This document shows, piece after piece, positions 26,131 to 34,632 of a stretch of DNA of 64,000 nucleotides (the stretch's first letter is position 1; each line of letters begins with the position of its first letter). This DNA comes from Streptomyces cyaneus (GTDB lineage: Bacteria; Actinomycetota; Actinomycetes; Streptomycetales; Streptomycetaceae), in contig NZ_RQJW01000005.1 of assembly GCF_004028635.1 (NCBI RefSeq), positions 1-64,000 on the forward strand, written 5' to 3'. A program made the position numbers and the translations under genes. The notes under the pieces were generated by a model, which saw only the letters and a program-made list of their open reading frames with translations, searched no databases and had not been told where the DNA came from.

Positions 26131-27437
26131 GCGAGATGGCTGCCGACGGCTACCGGGTCTGGGCCGTCTCCGGGATTCCCGAGATCCAGCAGGGCGACGA
26201 CCTCGCGAAGCTGATCGCCGCCGCCGAACCCGGGCTGGTCGACGGGGATGTCCTCCTCGTCACCTCGAAGATCGTGTCCAAGGCGGAAGGGCGCATGGTC
26301 GAGGCGATCGACCGGGAGGCCGCGATCGATGCGGAGACCGTACGGGTCGTGGCTCGTCGCGGCGCCCTCCGTATCGTCGAGAACCGGCAGGGGCTCGTGA
26401 TGGCCGCCGCCGGGGTCGACGCCTCCAACACCCCGGCCGGGACCGTGCTGTTGCTGCCCGAGGACCCGGACGCGTCCGCGCGGGCGATCCGGGAGGGGCT
26501 GCGGGACGCCCTCGGCGTCGAGGTCGGGGTCGTCGTCACCGACACCTTCGGGCGGCCCTGGCGCGCCGGGCTCACAGACGTGGCGATCGGCGCCGCGGGC
26601 GTGCGGGTGCTCGACGATCTGCGCGGGGGCACGGACGCGTACGGCAATCCGCTCAGCGCGACCGTCGTGGCGACGGCGGACGAACTGGCCGCCGCCGGTG
26701 ACCTGGTGAAGGGCAAGGCCGCCGGGCTGCCCGTCGCCGTCGTGCGCGGGCTGGCGCACACGGTCGCCGAGGACCACGGGGAGGGGGCGCGGGCCCTGGT
26801 GCGCGGCGCGCGTGACGACATGTTCCGGCTGGGGACGTCGGAGGCCGTGCGGGAGGCGGTCACCCAGCGGCGTACCGTACGGGCCTTCACTGACGAGCCC
26901 GTCGACCCCGGAGCCGTGCGACGGGCGGTCGCGGCGGCCGTGACGGCGCCGGCGCCGCATCACACGACGCCCTGGCGGTTCGTGCTGCTGGAGTCGGAGG
27001 AGTCGCGGACACGGCTGCTCGACGCGATGCGCGATGCGTGGGTCGCCGATCTGCGGCGGGACGGCAAGAGCGAGGAGTCCATCGCCAAGCGGGTGCGACG
27101 CGGGGACGTGCTGCGGAACGCGCCGTATCTGGTGGTGCCCTGCCTGGTCATGGACGGGTCGCACACGTACGGCGACGCGCGGCGGGACGGGGCCGAGCGG
27201 GAGATGTTCGTCGTCGCCACCGGTGCCGGGGTGCAGAACTTCCTGGTCGCGCTGGCCGGGGAGCGGCTGGGGTCGGCGTGGGTGTCCTCGACCATGTTCT
27301 GCCGGGATGTGGTGCGGGACGTGCTCGGGTTGCCGGAGGACTGGGATCCGATGGGGGCGGTGGCGGTCGGTCATCCGGCGGAGGAACCGCGGGCGCGGCC
27401 GGAGCGGGATGCGGGGGCTTTCATCGAGGTCCGCTGA
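26127..27437 (+). CDS. fbiB: F420:gamma-L-glutamyl ligase with nitroreductase-like domain
   Basis: Adds glutamates to F420-0. 436 residues, two domains: CofE-like ligase (about 1-250; GDVLLVTSKIVSKAEGRMV, TDTFGRPWRAGLTDVAIG) and an FMN-binding nitroreductase-like domain (about 255-436; RRTVRAFTDEPVD, then VATGAGVQNFLVALAGERLG). In mycobacteria the latter reduces dehydro-F420-0. The TTG at 26127 overlaps the fbiA stop; an ATG at 26136 is the alternative, since GGAGG lies 11 or 20 bases upstream respectively. The full two-domain actinobacterial architecture is intact. Confidence 0.95.
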   Translation: MSEMAADGYRVWAVSGIPEIQQGDDLAKLIAAAEPGLVDGDVLLVTSKIVSKAEGRMVEAIDREAAIDAETVRVVARRGALRIVENRQGLVMAAAGVDASNTPAGTVLLLPEDPDASARAIREGLRDALGVEVGVVVTDTFGRPWRAGLTDVAIGAAGVRVLDDLRGGTDAYGNPLSATVVATADELAAAGDLVKGKAAGLPVAVVRGLAHTVAEDHGEGARALVRGARDDMFRLGTSEAVREAVTQRRTVRAFTDEPVDPGAVRRAVAAAVTAPAPHHTTPWRFVLLESEESRTRLLDAMRDAWVADLRRDGKSEESIAKRVRRGDVLRNAPYLVVPCLVMDGSHTYGDARRDGAEREMFVVATGAGVQNFLVALAGERLGSAWVSSTMFCRDVVRDVLGLPEDWDPMGAVAVGHPAEEPRARPERDAGAFIEVR

Positions 27438-27460
27438 TGGGCGCCGCGCGGCGCATAGGC

Positions 27461-27600
27461 TCGTAGGAACGGTTCGATACAGGGCTCGTAGGACTCCGCT
27501 GGTTCCTGCGTTCGTAGGGCTCGTCCGGTTCCTGCGCTCGTAGGAATCCGCCGGTTCCTGCGTTCGTAGGACTCGTCCGGTACCTATGCTCGTAGGACCC
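27461..27600 (+). repeat. 26-bp tandem repeat
   Basis: Units begin TCGTAGG at 27486, 27512, 27538, 27564 and 27590 (exact 26-bp period), with a divergent unit at 27461. Each carries AGGAA and TTCCT arms or a variant of them, so each can form a small hairpin. It lies between fbiB and the glycosylase gene and overlaps that gene's upstream start candidates. Confidence 0.9.
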
Positions 27601-27624
27601 CTCCGTACCCCTAGGACGTTGTTC

Positions 27625-28626
27625 GTGGCAGGACGTTTCGCTCCGCGGCCCACGCGTACGACTGTGCGTGGTGGGCATGTCGCTGTGCCTGCGGGTGTGC
27701 CGCGGCAGGCTGTCGCGCCGGCGAAGGTGCGGACGGTGGTGCCGGACGGGCCGCTCGATCTCGGGCTGGTGCTGGGGCCGCTGAGGCGTGGGCCGGGGGA
27801 TCCGACGTTCCGGGCGATGCCGGACGGGGCGGTGTGGCGGGCCTGTCGTACGCCTGCCGGGGCCGGGACGCTGCGGGTCACCGTGCGGGGTGCCGAAGTG
27901 CGGGGCGAGGCCTGGGGGCCCGGGGCCGAGTGGCTGCTGGAGCAGTTGCCGGAGTTGCTCGGGGCCGCCGACGATCCGTCCGCCTTCGTGCCGCGGCATC
28001 GGCTGGTGGCGGTGGCTCGGCATCGGCGGCCGGGGTTGCGGTTGACGCGGACCGGGCTGGTGCTGGAGTCGTTGATTCCGTCGATTCTGGAGCAGAAGGT
28101 CACGACCGATGAGGCGTATCGGGCGTGGCGGTTGCTGGTACGGAAGTACGGGGAGCCTGCGCCGGGGCCCGCGCCGGGGCGGATGTGTGTGATGCCGGAT
28201 GCGGGGACGTGGCGGCTGATTCCGTCCTGGGAGTGGCATCGGGCCGGGGTCGACAACAAGCGGGCGTCCACGATTTTGCGAGCGGTACGGGTTGCTGCGC
28301 GGCTGGAGGAGGCTGTGCGGATGTCTCCGGCGGAGGCGCAGGCTCGGTTGGAGGTCGTGTCGGGGATCGGGCCGTGGACGTCTGCGGAGGTTGTGCAGCG
28401 GAGTCATGGGGCGGCGGATGCCGTGACTGTGGGGGATCTGCATCTGCCGGGGATCGTGGGGTGGGCGCTTGCCGGGGATCGGGATGCGGATGACTCCGTG
28501 ATGCTGGAGTTGCTGGAGCCGTATGCGGGGCAGCGGCATCGGGCGGCTCGGTTGATTTTGCTGAGTGGGCGGGTTCCGGCTCGGCGGGCGCCGCGGATGT
28601 ATCGGGGGGATATCGGGCAGTTGTGA
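27625..28626 (+). CDS. DNA-3-methyladenine glycosylase (AlkA/HhH-GPD family)
   Basis: Base-excision repair enzyme that should remove alkylated purines from DNA. 333 residues from the GTG at 27625, which has AGGACG seven bases upstream; an ATG at 27586 lies inside the tandem repeat and is less likely. An N-terminal variable domain is followed by the HhH-GPD core: helix ESLIPSILEQKVT (about 150-165), hairpin LEVVSGIGPWTSAEVV (about 250-265) and the region with the catalytic Asp, AVTVGDLHLPGIVG (about 275). No FeS-cluster Cys cluster is present. Gene context (F420) does not suggest a special role. Confidence 0.88.
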   Translation: MAGRFAPRPTRTTVRGGHVAVPAGVPRQAVAPAKVRTVVPDGPLDLGLVLGPLRRGPGDPTFRAMPDGAVWRACRTPAGAGTLRVTVRGAEVRGEAWGPGAEWLLEQLPELLGAADDPSAFVPRHRLVAVARHRRPGLRLTRTGLVLESLIPSILEQKVTTDEAYRAWRLLVRKYGEPAPGPAPGRMCVMPDAGTWRLIPSWEWHRAGVDNKRASTILRAVRVAARLEEAVRMSPAEAQARLEVVSGIGPWTSAEVVQRSHGAADAVTVGDLHLPGIVGWALAGDRDADDSVMLELLEPYAGQRHRAARLILLSGRVPARRAPRMYRGDIGQL

Positions 28627-28663
28627 CGAGGGGCCTGTGCGCTGTGGTTGCCGCCGGAGTTTT

Positions 28664-28920
28664 CGCCCCCGCCGCCCCTACCCGTCCCGTCCTCCAGGGG
28701 CTGCCGCCCCTTCGACCCCGCTCCCTGGGGGCCTGCGGCCCCCAGACCCCCGCTTCGGCCCTGAACGGGCCTCGTCCTCAAACGCCGGACGGGCTGAAGT
28801 GCCTGGGCCGGCGCCGGGACGTGACCGTCGACGCCGCGAGGCACAGCCCCCGGCGGGTGGGCGGGGCCAGGGACGGTACGAGCTCGTCCTCAAACGCCGG
28901 ACGGGCTGAAATGCCTGGGC
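28664..28920. repeat. Intergenic repeat family A, copy 2
   Basis: Same modules as at 13029: CGCCCCCGCCGCCCCTACCC, GGCCTGCGGCCCCCAGACCC and two copies of CTCGTCCTCAAACGCCGGAC (28771-28790 and 28883-28902). It fills the gap between the convergent glycosylase and nucleotidyltransferase genes, so it may serve as the transcription stop for both. Confidence 0.9.
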
Positions 28921-28940
28921 CCACCGGGGTGGGGTGGGGG

Positions 28941-30023
28941 CTACAGGTCCGGTGAGAAGCGGAGCGCTCCTGCTGGGATGCGGGCGTCGCACCACACCCG
29001 GGCGCCCTCCCTCAGCTCGTTGTCGGCGCCGATTACCGCGCCGTCGCCGATGACCGTGCCGGTGAGGACGGAGCGTTCGCCTACGCGGGCGCGGGTGCCG
29101 ATGAGGGAGTCGGTGATGATGGCGCCGGGTTCGATGACGGCGCCGGGGAGGATCGTGCTGCCGAAGACGCGCGCCCCCTCGGCCACGAAGGCGCCCTCGC
29201 CCACCACCGTGCCGCCGGTCAGCTTGGCGTCGGGGGCCACCCTGGCCGTGGGGAGGATCAGGCGGTCGCCGCAGCGGCCGGGGACCGCGGGGGAAGGGGC
29301 ACGGCCGAGGACCAGGTCCGCCGAGCCTCGGACGAAGGCCGCCGGCGTGCCCAGGTCGAGCCAGTAGGTCGAGTCGACCATGCCCTGGAGGTGGGCCCCG
29401 GCCGAGAGGAGGTCCGGGAAGGTTTCGCGTTCGACCGAGACCGGGCGGTCTGCCGGGATCGTGTCGATGACCGAGCGGCGGAAGACGTACGCCCCCGCGT
29501 TGATCTGGTCGGTGACGATCTCCTCGGGGGTCTGGGGCTTCTCCAGGAACGCCGTCACCCGGCCCGTGTCGTCCGTGGGGACCAGGCCGTAGGCCCTCGG
29601 GTCCGTCACCTTGGTGAGGTGGAGGGAGACGTCCGCGCCCGTCGTCTCGTGCGTGCGGATCAGCGCCCTGATGTCCAGGCCCGTCAGGATGTCGCCGTTG
29701 AAGATGAGGACGGGGTCGTCGGGCGCTGAGTGGAGACGGGAAGCCACGTTGCGGATCGCGCCGCCCGTGCCGAGGGGTTCCTCCTCCGTCACGTACTCCA
29801 GGTGGAGTCCGAGTGCGGAGCCGTCGCCGAAGTACGGCTCGAAGACCTCGGCCAGGTAGGAGGTGGCCAGGACGATGTGTTCGACGCCCGCCGCTCTCGC
29901 TCTCGCCAACTGGTGTGTGAGGAAGGGGACTCCGGCCGCCCGGACCATGGGCTTCGGCGTGTGCACGGTGAGCGGACGCAGCCGAGTGCCCTTGCCGCCG
30001 ACCAGGAGGATCGCTTCTGTCAC
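28941..30023 (-). CDS. NDP-sugar synthase (mannose-1-phosphate guanylyltransferase-like)
   Basis: 360 residues; GTG at 30023. N-terminal nucleotidyltransferase domain: LVGGKGTRLRPLTVHTPKPM (residues 7-26), the metal-site FNGDIL (about 108), and FLEKPQTPEE. After about 245 come left-handed beta-helix hexapeptide repeats (VFGSTILPGAVIEPGAIITD), as in ManC/GlmU-like pyrophosphorylases. It probably makes GDP-mannose from GTP and mannose-1-phosphate, given manA and manB nearby. Mycobacterial orthologues at the same place are annotated as GDP-mannose pyrophosphorylase (from memory). Glucose-1-phosphate specificity is the alternative. Confidence 0.88.
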   Translation of the reverse strand: MTEAILLVGGKGTRLRPLTVHTPKPMVRAAGVPFLTHQLARARAAGVEHIVLATSYLAEVFEPYFGDGSALGLHLEYVTEEEPLGTGGAIRNVASRLHSAPDDPVLIFNGDILTGLDIRALIRTHETTGADVSLHLTKVTDPRAYGLVPTDDTGRVTAFLEKPQTPEEIVTDQINAGAYVFRRSVIDTIPADRPVSVERETFPDLLSAGAHLQGMVDSTYWLDLGTPAAFVRGSADLVLGRAPSPAVPGRCGDRLILPTARVAPDAKLTGGTVVGEGAFVAEGARVFGSTILPGAVIEPGAIITDSLIGTRARVGERSVLTGTVIGDGAVIGADNELREGARVWCDARIPAGALRFSPDL

Positions 30024-30076
30024 CTGTCGTCTCTGCTTCCTGCCGGGACCGGCCGTACTGTCTTTCGGCCGGCCAG

Positions 30077-30132
30077 TGTATGCAGACCGTTGTATGCAGA
30101 CCGTTGCACGCAGTCCGTTGTACGCAGTCCGT
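30077..30132. repeat. 14-bp tandem repeat x4
   Basis: Units TGTATGCAGACCGT (30077 and 30091), TGCACGCAGTCCGT (30105) and TGTACGCAGTCCGT (30119), in exact register. The array sits between the amidase stop and the nucleotidyltransferase start, in that gene's promoter region. Confidence 0.92.
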
Positions 30133-30174
30133 TGCCCGGCGGCCTCGACGGCAGCGTGGTACTCCGCCCCCGGC

Positions 30175-31695
30175 TCAGCGGCCCTGGTAGCGGGCAGCCG
30201 TTGCGCGGGCCGTGCCGAGCTTGCGGTAGAGCTGGAGTCCCGGGCACTCCGTGGAGTAGCCGTCCCGGTGGCCGGAGATCACATTCAGTCGTACGTTCTT
30301 TCCCTTTCGGTAGAGATTGCCACCGGCGGACTTCAGGTATGTCTTTCCGCGCGGATTGGCCCCGTAGAGGCCCAGTTTCCAAGCCGTGAGGCGGGCCACG
30401 GCCTTCACCGCGGCGCGGGTCGGCTTGGTGGAGCCGTAGCTGCCGAGGACGGCGATCCCCATGCTGTTGGTGTTGAAACCGAGAGTGTGGGCACCCAGGA
30501 CCGGCTTCGCCATTCCCCCGGCGCGTCCCTCGTAGATGTTTCCGCACTTGTCGACGAGGAAGTTGTAGCCGATGTCGCGCCAGCCCATGCTCTTGACGTG
30601 GTAGCGGTAGATACCGCGAATGAGCGAGGGGACCTGCGAGCACCAGTACTTGCTGCCGGTCGCCGTGTGGTGCACGAAGGCCGCCTTCACCTTCTTCGTG
30701 TAGACGAACTGCCGCTCCCGCCACCCCTCGTTCGCGCCCCAGCCGCGCCGCGTGACGATGCGCGGCCGCGGCCCGATGTACGGCTTCGCCTTCTGCTCCT
30801 GCGTCAACTCGTTACCGCGCAGGGCCAGCAGCTCCCGTTCGGTCTCGGCGCGGCCGAGCGCGGGGATCTCGGAGACACCGAGGGGCGCGAGTTCGGCGTT
30901 GGCGGCGGAGGCGGCCGTGTCGGCGGCGGAGGCACCGAGGGCCTCGGCGGTTTCGGCGGTCTCGGCCTGCAGGGAGCCGGGGCGGGGGGCGCCGGGGTCG
31001 TCCGGCGCGGGGGCGGCTTCGCCGGGGTCGACGAGTTCGAGGCGGAGGCCGGCGGGGAGCGGAGAGACGACGCTGGTGCCGGCCGGCGGGGTCGGGTCAC
31101 CACTGCCCGGCCCCCGTACGCCCTCCTTGGCGCCGGTCTCGACGGCCTGCGCCGTGACCCGCACCTCCACCGCGTCCGACTCCCCGACCCACAACGGTGC
31201 CGTGGAGCCGCGTACCCGGCCGGAGGTGCGTTCGACGCTGCCGGGGTCGGCCGCGTGCTCGCCGTTGTGCGTCTCCACGTCCTGCCAGCCGGACCAGGTG
31301 CCCGTGTCGACGGCGCGGGTGCGGACCTGGACGCGGCCGTGCAGTTCGGCGTCCGGGTCGTCCCAGACGACGCCGACGAGGGAGAAGTGCCGTACGTCTC
31401 TCGGGGACAGGCCCTCTTCGGCGGGGGCGCCGACGACGCGGTCACGGGCGAGGGGGGTGAGTGGGGCGAGGGGCATCGACTGGGTGCTGCCGGGGACGTA
31501 CGACTCGGCGTCGCCCTGACGCACCGCCGGCCCGGCCACCGTCTCCCCGCGCGTGGCCGCTTCCGCGCTGAGCGCCGGTCTCGCGGTCGACGCGACGGCG
31601 GGTGGGGTGAGCGGGAGGCATAGAGCGGCCGCGCACGTGACACCGATCGAGGAAGCAAGGAATCCACGCATACCCCCGATGTTGGACATATTCAT
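30175..31695 (-). CDS. Secreted peptidoglycan-recognition N-acetylmuramoyl-L-alanine amidase
   Basis: 506 residues. Signal peptide from about 9 to 38 (MRGFLASSIGVTCAAALCLP ... AVAST). A long Pro/Ala-rich and beta-rich region up to about 290 is followed by the amidase-2/PGRP domain. Zinc-site residues are visible: His in AAFVHHTATG, His in ISGHRDGYSTECPG and Cys of the same motif, plus the catalytic-region Tyr in YNFLVDKCGNIYEGRAGG. It cleaves the stem peptide from MurNAc in peptidoglycan. The start at 31695 has GGACAGG upstream; an ATG at 31671 would also give a full signal peptide. It is divergent from the TIGR03089 gene. Confidence 0.9.
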   Translation of the reverse strand: MNMSNIGGMRGFLASSIGVTCAAALCLPLTPPAVASTARPALSAEAATRGETVAGPAVRQGDAESYVPGSTQSMPLAPLTPLARDRVVGAPAEEGLSPRDVRHFSLVGVVWDDPDAELHGRVQVRTRAVDTGTWSGWQDVETHNGEHAADPGSVERTSGRVRGSTAPLWVGESDAVEVRVTAQAVETGAKEGVRGPGSGDPTPPAGTSVVSPLPAGLRLELVDPGEAAPAPDDPGAPRPGSLQAETAETAEALGASAADTAASAANAELAPLGVSEIPALGRAETERELLALRGNELTQEQKAKPYIGPRPRIVTRRGWGANEGWRERQFVYTKKVKAAFVHHTATGSKYWCSQVPSLIRGIYRYHVKSMGWRDIGYNFLVDKCGNIYEGRAGGMAKPVLGAHTLGFNTNSMGIAVLGSYGSTKPTRAAVKAVARLTAWKLGLYGANPRGKTYLKSAGGNLYRKGKNVRLNVISGHRDGYSTECPGLQLYRKLGTARATAARYQGR

Positions 31696-31799
31696 ACAAA
31701 CCTGTCCATCTGGAAGTTGACGGAGTGTCGGTATCCGATTCGCCCGAACCGGTGGCGGCCGGGTGCCCCCAACGGGGGGTGTGCGCCTGCCTGTCCGCG

Positions 31800-31812
31800 T
31801 ACGCTTGCGCAG
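31800..31812 (+). promoter_or_regulatory. Predicted -10 of a leaderless transcript
   Basis: TACGCT (31800-31805, matching TANNNT) lies exactly seven bases before the GTG at 31813, and no ribosome site is present. The -35 is weak. Confidence 0.5.
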
Positions 31813-32586
31813 GTGAACGCCACCGATCGCACCCCTGCCGACCTGCTGCGTTCCGCGCTCGCCGCGGATCCCGGACGCCCCCTGGTGACCTTCTACGACG
31901 ACGCCACCGGGGAACGCGTCGAATTGTCCGTGGCCACGTTCGCCAATTGGGTGGCCAAGACCGCGAATCTCCTCCAGGGCGACCTCGGGGCCGGGCCGGG
32001 TGACCGCGTCACGCTCCTGCTGCCCGCCCATTGGCAGACGGCGGTCTGGCTGCTGGCGTGTTCGTCGGTGGGCGCGATCGCGGATGTGGGCGGGGATCCG
32101 GCGGCGGCCGACGTGGTCGTGAGCGGACCGGATTCCCTGGAGGCCGCTCGGGCGTGCCGAGGGGAACGTGTCGCGTTGGCGCTACGGCCGCTGGGGGGCC
32201 GCTTCCCGCAGCCGCCGGCCGGCTTCGCCGACTACGCCGTGGAAGTACCGAGCCAGGGTGACCGTTTCGCCCCGTACGCGCCGGTCGATCCCGAGGACCC
32301 GGCCCTGATCGTGGCCGGCCGAGAGTTCAGCGGCGCCGAGGTCGTCGAACGCGCCCGCGCCGAGGCGCCGGGGCTGGGCCTCACGGGCCCGGGTTCCCGC
32401 ATCCTCTCCTCCCTCCCCTACGACACCTGGGACGGCCTCAACGCCGGCCTGTACGCGGCGCTGGCAACGGACGGCTCGGTGGTTCTATGCCGCCACCTCG
32501 AGTCCCTGGACGAGGAGGCCCTGGCCAAGCGCATCGACAGCGAACGGGTGACGGCGTCAGCCAGGCCGGACCACCACACGCCGTAG
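31813..32586 (+). CDS. TIGR03089 family protein (AMP-ligase-like remnant fold)
   Basis: 257 residues from the GTG at 31813 (VNATDRTPADLLRSALAADP). The sequence resembles the N-terminal part of acyl-adenylate-forming enzymes (TFYDDATGERVELSVATFAN, GPGDRVTLLLPAHWQTAVWL), but it lacks the ATP-binding and C-terminal lid domains. This fits the actinobacterial TIGR03089 family, whose function is not known. It lies next to LCP genes as in mycobacteria (recalled). The residues after about 245 are Arg/His-rich and may not be structured. It is unlikely to be an active ligase. Confidence 0.8.
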   Translation: MNATDRTPADLLRSALAADPGRPLVTFYDDATGERVELSVATFANWVAKTANLLQGDLGAGPGDRVTLLLPAHWQTAVWLLACSSVGAIADVGGDPAAADVVVSGPDSLEAARACRGERVALALRPLGGRFPQPPAGFADYAVEVPSQGDRFAPYAPVDPEDPALIVAGREFSGAEVVERARAEAPGLGLTGPGSRILSSLPYDTWDGLNAGLYAALATDGSVVLCRHLESLDEEALAKRIDSERVTASARPDHHTP

Positions 32587-32620
32587 CTGCCCAGCCCCCG
32601 GCATCAACGCGGGCCCTGCT

Positions 32621-32840
32621 GGGGGCCTGCGGCCCCCAGACCCCCGCTTCGGCCCTGAACGGGCCTCGTCCTCAAACTCCCCCAGAGGGGGCACCCCCAG
32701 ACGGGCTGAATTGCCTGGACCGGCGTTGAGAAGCGAAGCCCCCCAGTCGGGTGGGTGGGGGCTGGGGATGGCGCGGTCTCGTCCTCAAACCCCGGACGGG
32801 CTGAATTGCCTGGGCCGGGAAGTGACCGTCAGCGCCGCGC
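32621..32840. repeat. Intergenic repeat family A, copy 3
   Basis: CTGGGGGCCTGCGGCCCCCA (a near-perfect hairpin) is followed by GGGCCTCGTCCTCAAACTCC and, at 32779, CTCGTCCTCAAACCCCGGAC. A short insert, CCCAGAGGGGGCACCCCCAG, interrupts the first core. Located downstream of the TIGR03089 gene. Confidence 0.88.
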
Positions 32841-32883
32841 GGCCCCCCTCCGGGCGCACCCCCACGGACCCGCACCCGCCCAC

Positions 32884-33070
32884 GGCGGGAAGGGGACGTG
32901 CCGGGGGGTGTCCGCCCGCAGTGGCCGGCGTCGACACGCGGGACCTCTCGGATTAAGGGCACCGCCGGTCCGAGGACGGACACCCCCCGGCGCGGCCCCG
33001 ACCCACCCACCGAACCCTGGGCGCTACGCGCACCCCCACCGAACAGCAACGGGCCGCCGCAGGCATCCCC
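32884..33070. repeat. Structured intergenic element family C, copy 2
   Basis: A 187-bp element closely matching 18011-18193. The outer stem is perfect here: CCGGGGGGTGTCCG (32901-32914) pairs with CGGACACCCCCCGG (32977-32990) across 62 nt. It lies between family A copy 3 and the first LCP gene, in the latter's upstream region. Confidence 0.9.
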
Positions 33071-33197
33071 GCCCCACCGCCGGAGGCAACCGTCACCCAT
33101 TCGGCCCCCCACCACCCACCCCCCACCCCCCATCCAAGCCATGGTCGTAACAGCAGCCCACACCACACGCACGACGCCATGAGGGGTGGACCCAGCC

Positions 33198-34406
33198 GTG
33201 ACCGACACCGCACGCGCGCGCCGGGGGGCGTCGGCCCGTAGGAGGGGGCCCGTACGGCGGTGGATGCGGCGAGGGGCCCTGGGGATCGGGCTGGTACTCG
33301 TCGCCGCCGGCGGAGCCGGGTGGGCCGTCTACGCCAAGCTCGACTCCAACATCACGCCCGACGAGGCCGCCGCAGCCGAACTCGCCCGGTACGAGAAGGA
33401 GCGCCCCACCTCCCTCGTACGCGACGCCCGGAACATCCTGCTCATCGGGTCGGACTCGAGGGCGGGCGAGGGAAACCGGCGCTACGGCCGCGACTCCGGG
33501 ACCGAGCGGTCCGACACCACGATCCTGCTGCACCTGTCCGCAGGGCGCCGCAGCGCCACCGCCGTCTCGATACCCCGCGATCTGATGGTGGACGTCCCCG
33601 GCTGCCGGCGCGCCGACGGCCGCCGCAGCGAGCCCATGTTCGCGATGTTCAACTACGCCTTCCAGGTCGGCGGCTCGGCCTGCACCGTCCGCACCGTGGA
33701 GCGGCTCACGAACATCCGAGTGGACCACCACGTGGTCGTCGACTTCCACGGCTTCAAGGAGATGGTCGACGCCCTCGACGGCGTGGAGATCTGCCTCACC
33801 GAGCCCATCAACGACAAGGCCGCCAAGCTCAGGCTCCCCGCCGGCAAGGTGACCCTCAACGGCGAGCAGGCCCTCGGCTATGTCCGCGCCCGCAAGTCCC
33901 TCGGCGACGGCAGCGACACCGATCGCATGGAACGCCAGCAACAATTTCTCGCCGCGCTCGTCCAGAAGGTGCGCAGCAACGACGTACTGCTGAATCCGGT
34001 CAGGCTCTACCCCGTCCTGGACGCCGCCACGTCCTCCCTCACCACCGACCCGGCCCTGGCCAGCTTGCGCGGTTTGTACGAACTCGTCCGCGGCGTGCGC
34101 GACATCCCCACCGAACGCGTGCAATTCCTCACCGTTCCTCGGGAGTCGTACACCTACAACTCCAACCGCGACCAACTCGTGGAGCCCGAGGCCGATCGGC
34201 TCTTCGAGCGACTGCGTGTCGACGCCCCGGTGGAAGTAGCCAATTCGCCCGAAACGTCCCATGGAGCTCTGCACACATCTCCGCACAGGAGTTCCCATTC
34301 CGGCGATGGGAAGGCAGGCGCCCAGCGCCCCGACGAGCACACAGGGCCCACTCCCCCGGCACCCACCTTCCGCGGTAACACCGCCGCCGAGAACTCCTGT
34401 AAGTAA
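33198..34406 (+). CDS. LytR-CpsA-Psr (LCP) family glycopolymer transferase 1
   Basis: 402 residues; the GTG at 33198 is favoured. Topology: short cytoplasmic N-terminus, one membrane helix (about 27-50), extracytoplasmic LCP domain (about 78-260). The LCP phosphate-binding motifs are present: NILLIGSDSRAG, DTTILLHL, SIPRDLMVDVP (Arg-Asp) and the late GYVRARKSLGDGSDTDRMER. LCP enzymes transfer lipid-linked wall polymers, such as teichoic or teichuronic acids, onto peptidoglycan. Unlike its neighbours at 34633, 36816 and 40383 it lacks a LytR_C domain and ends in a His/Ser/Pro-rich tail. First of five LCP paralogues within 11 kb. Confidence 0.9.
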   Translation: MTDTARARRGASARRRGPVRRWMRRGALGIGLVLVAAGGAGWAVYAKLDSNITPDEAAAAELARYEKERPTSLVRDARNILLIGSDSRAGEGNRRYGRDSGTERSDTTILLHLSAGRRSATAVSIPRDLMVDVPGCRRADGRRSEPMFAMFNYAFQVGGSACTVRTVERLTNIRVDHHVVVDFHGFKEMVDALDGVEICLTEPINDKAAKLRLPAGKVTLNGEQALGYVRARKSLGDGSDTDRMERQQQFLAALVQKVRSNDVLLNPVRLYPVLDAATSSLTTDPALASLRGLYELVRGVRDIPTERVQFLTVPRESYTYNSNRDQLVEPEADRLFERLRVDAPVEVANSPETSHGALHTSPHRSSHSGDGKAGAQRPDEHTGPTPPAPTFRGNTAAENSCK

Positions 34407-34632
34407 AACGCTCACCAAGTCGGCGAACCCCAGTTCAAAGAAATGGGATGGATTGCCCAGTTGTAGGGAAGTGGAATTTGTCACCGTCGTCGCTTGACGC
34501 TGAACTGGGCGGATAGTGTGAGCGATCCGGTGCACCCGGCCGTAGTTAGGCTTGCGCACTGTTTGACCGAGAGACCCGAGCGCCTTGGAGGGGGAAGGCG
34601 CCGCGTGGCCCCGACGGAGGAATCAGACAACC

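Noticed and set aside
27461..27615. CRISPR array
   Set aside because: The 26-bp units are directly adjacent with no unique spacers and no cas genes are in the window.
30077..30132. CRISPR array
   Set aside because: 14-bp units abut each other without spacers.
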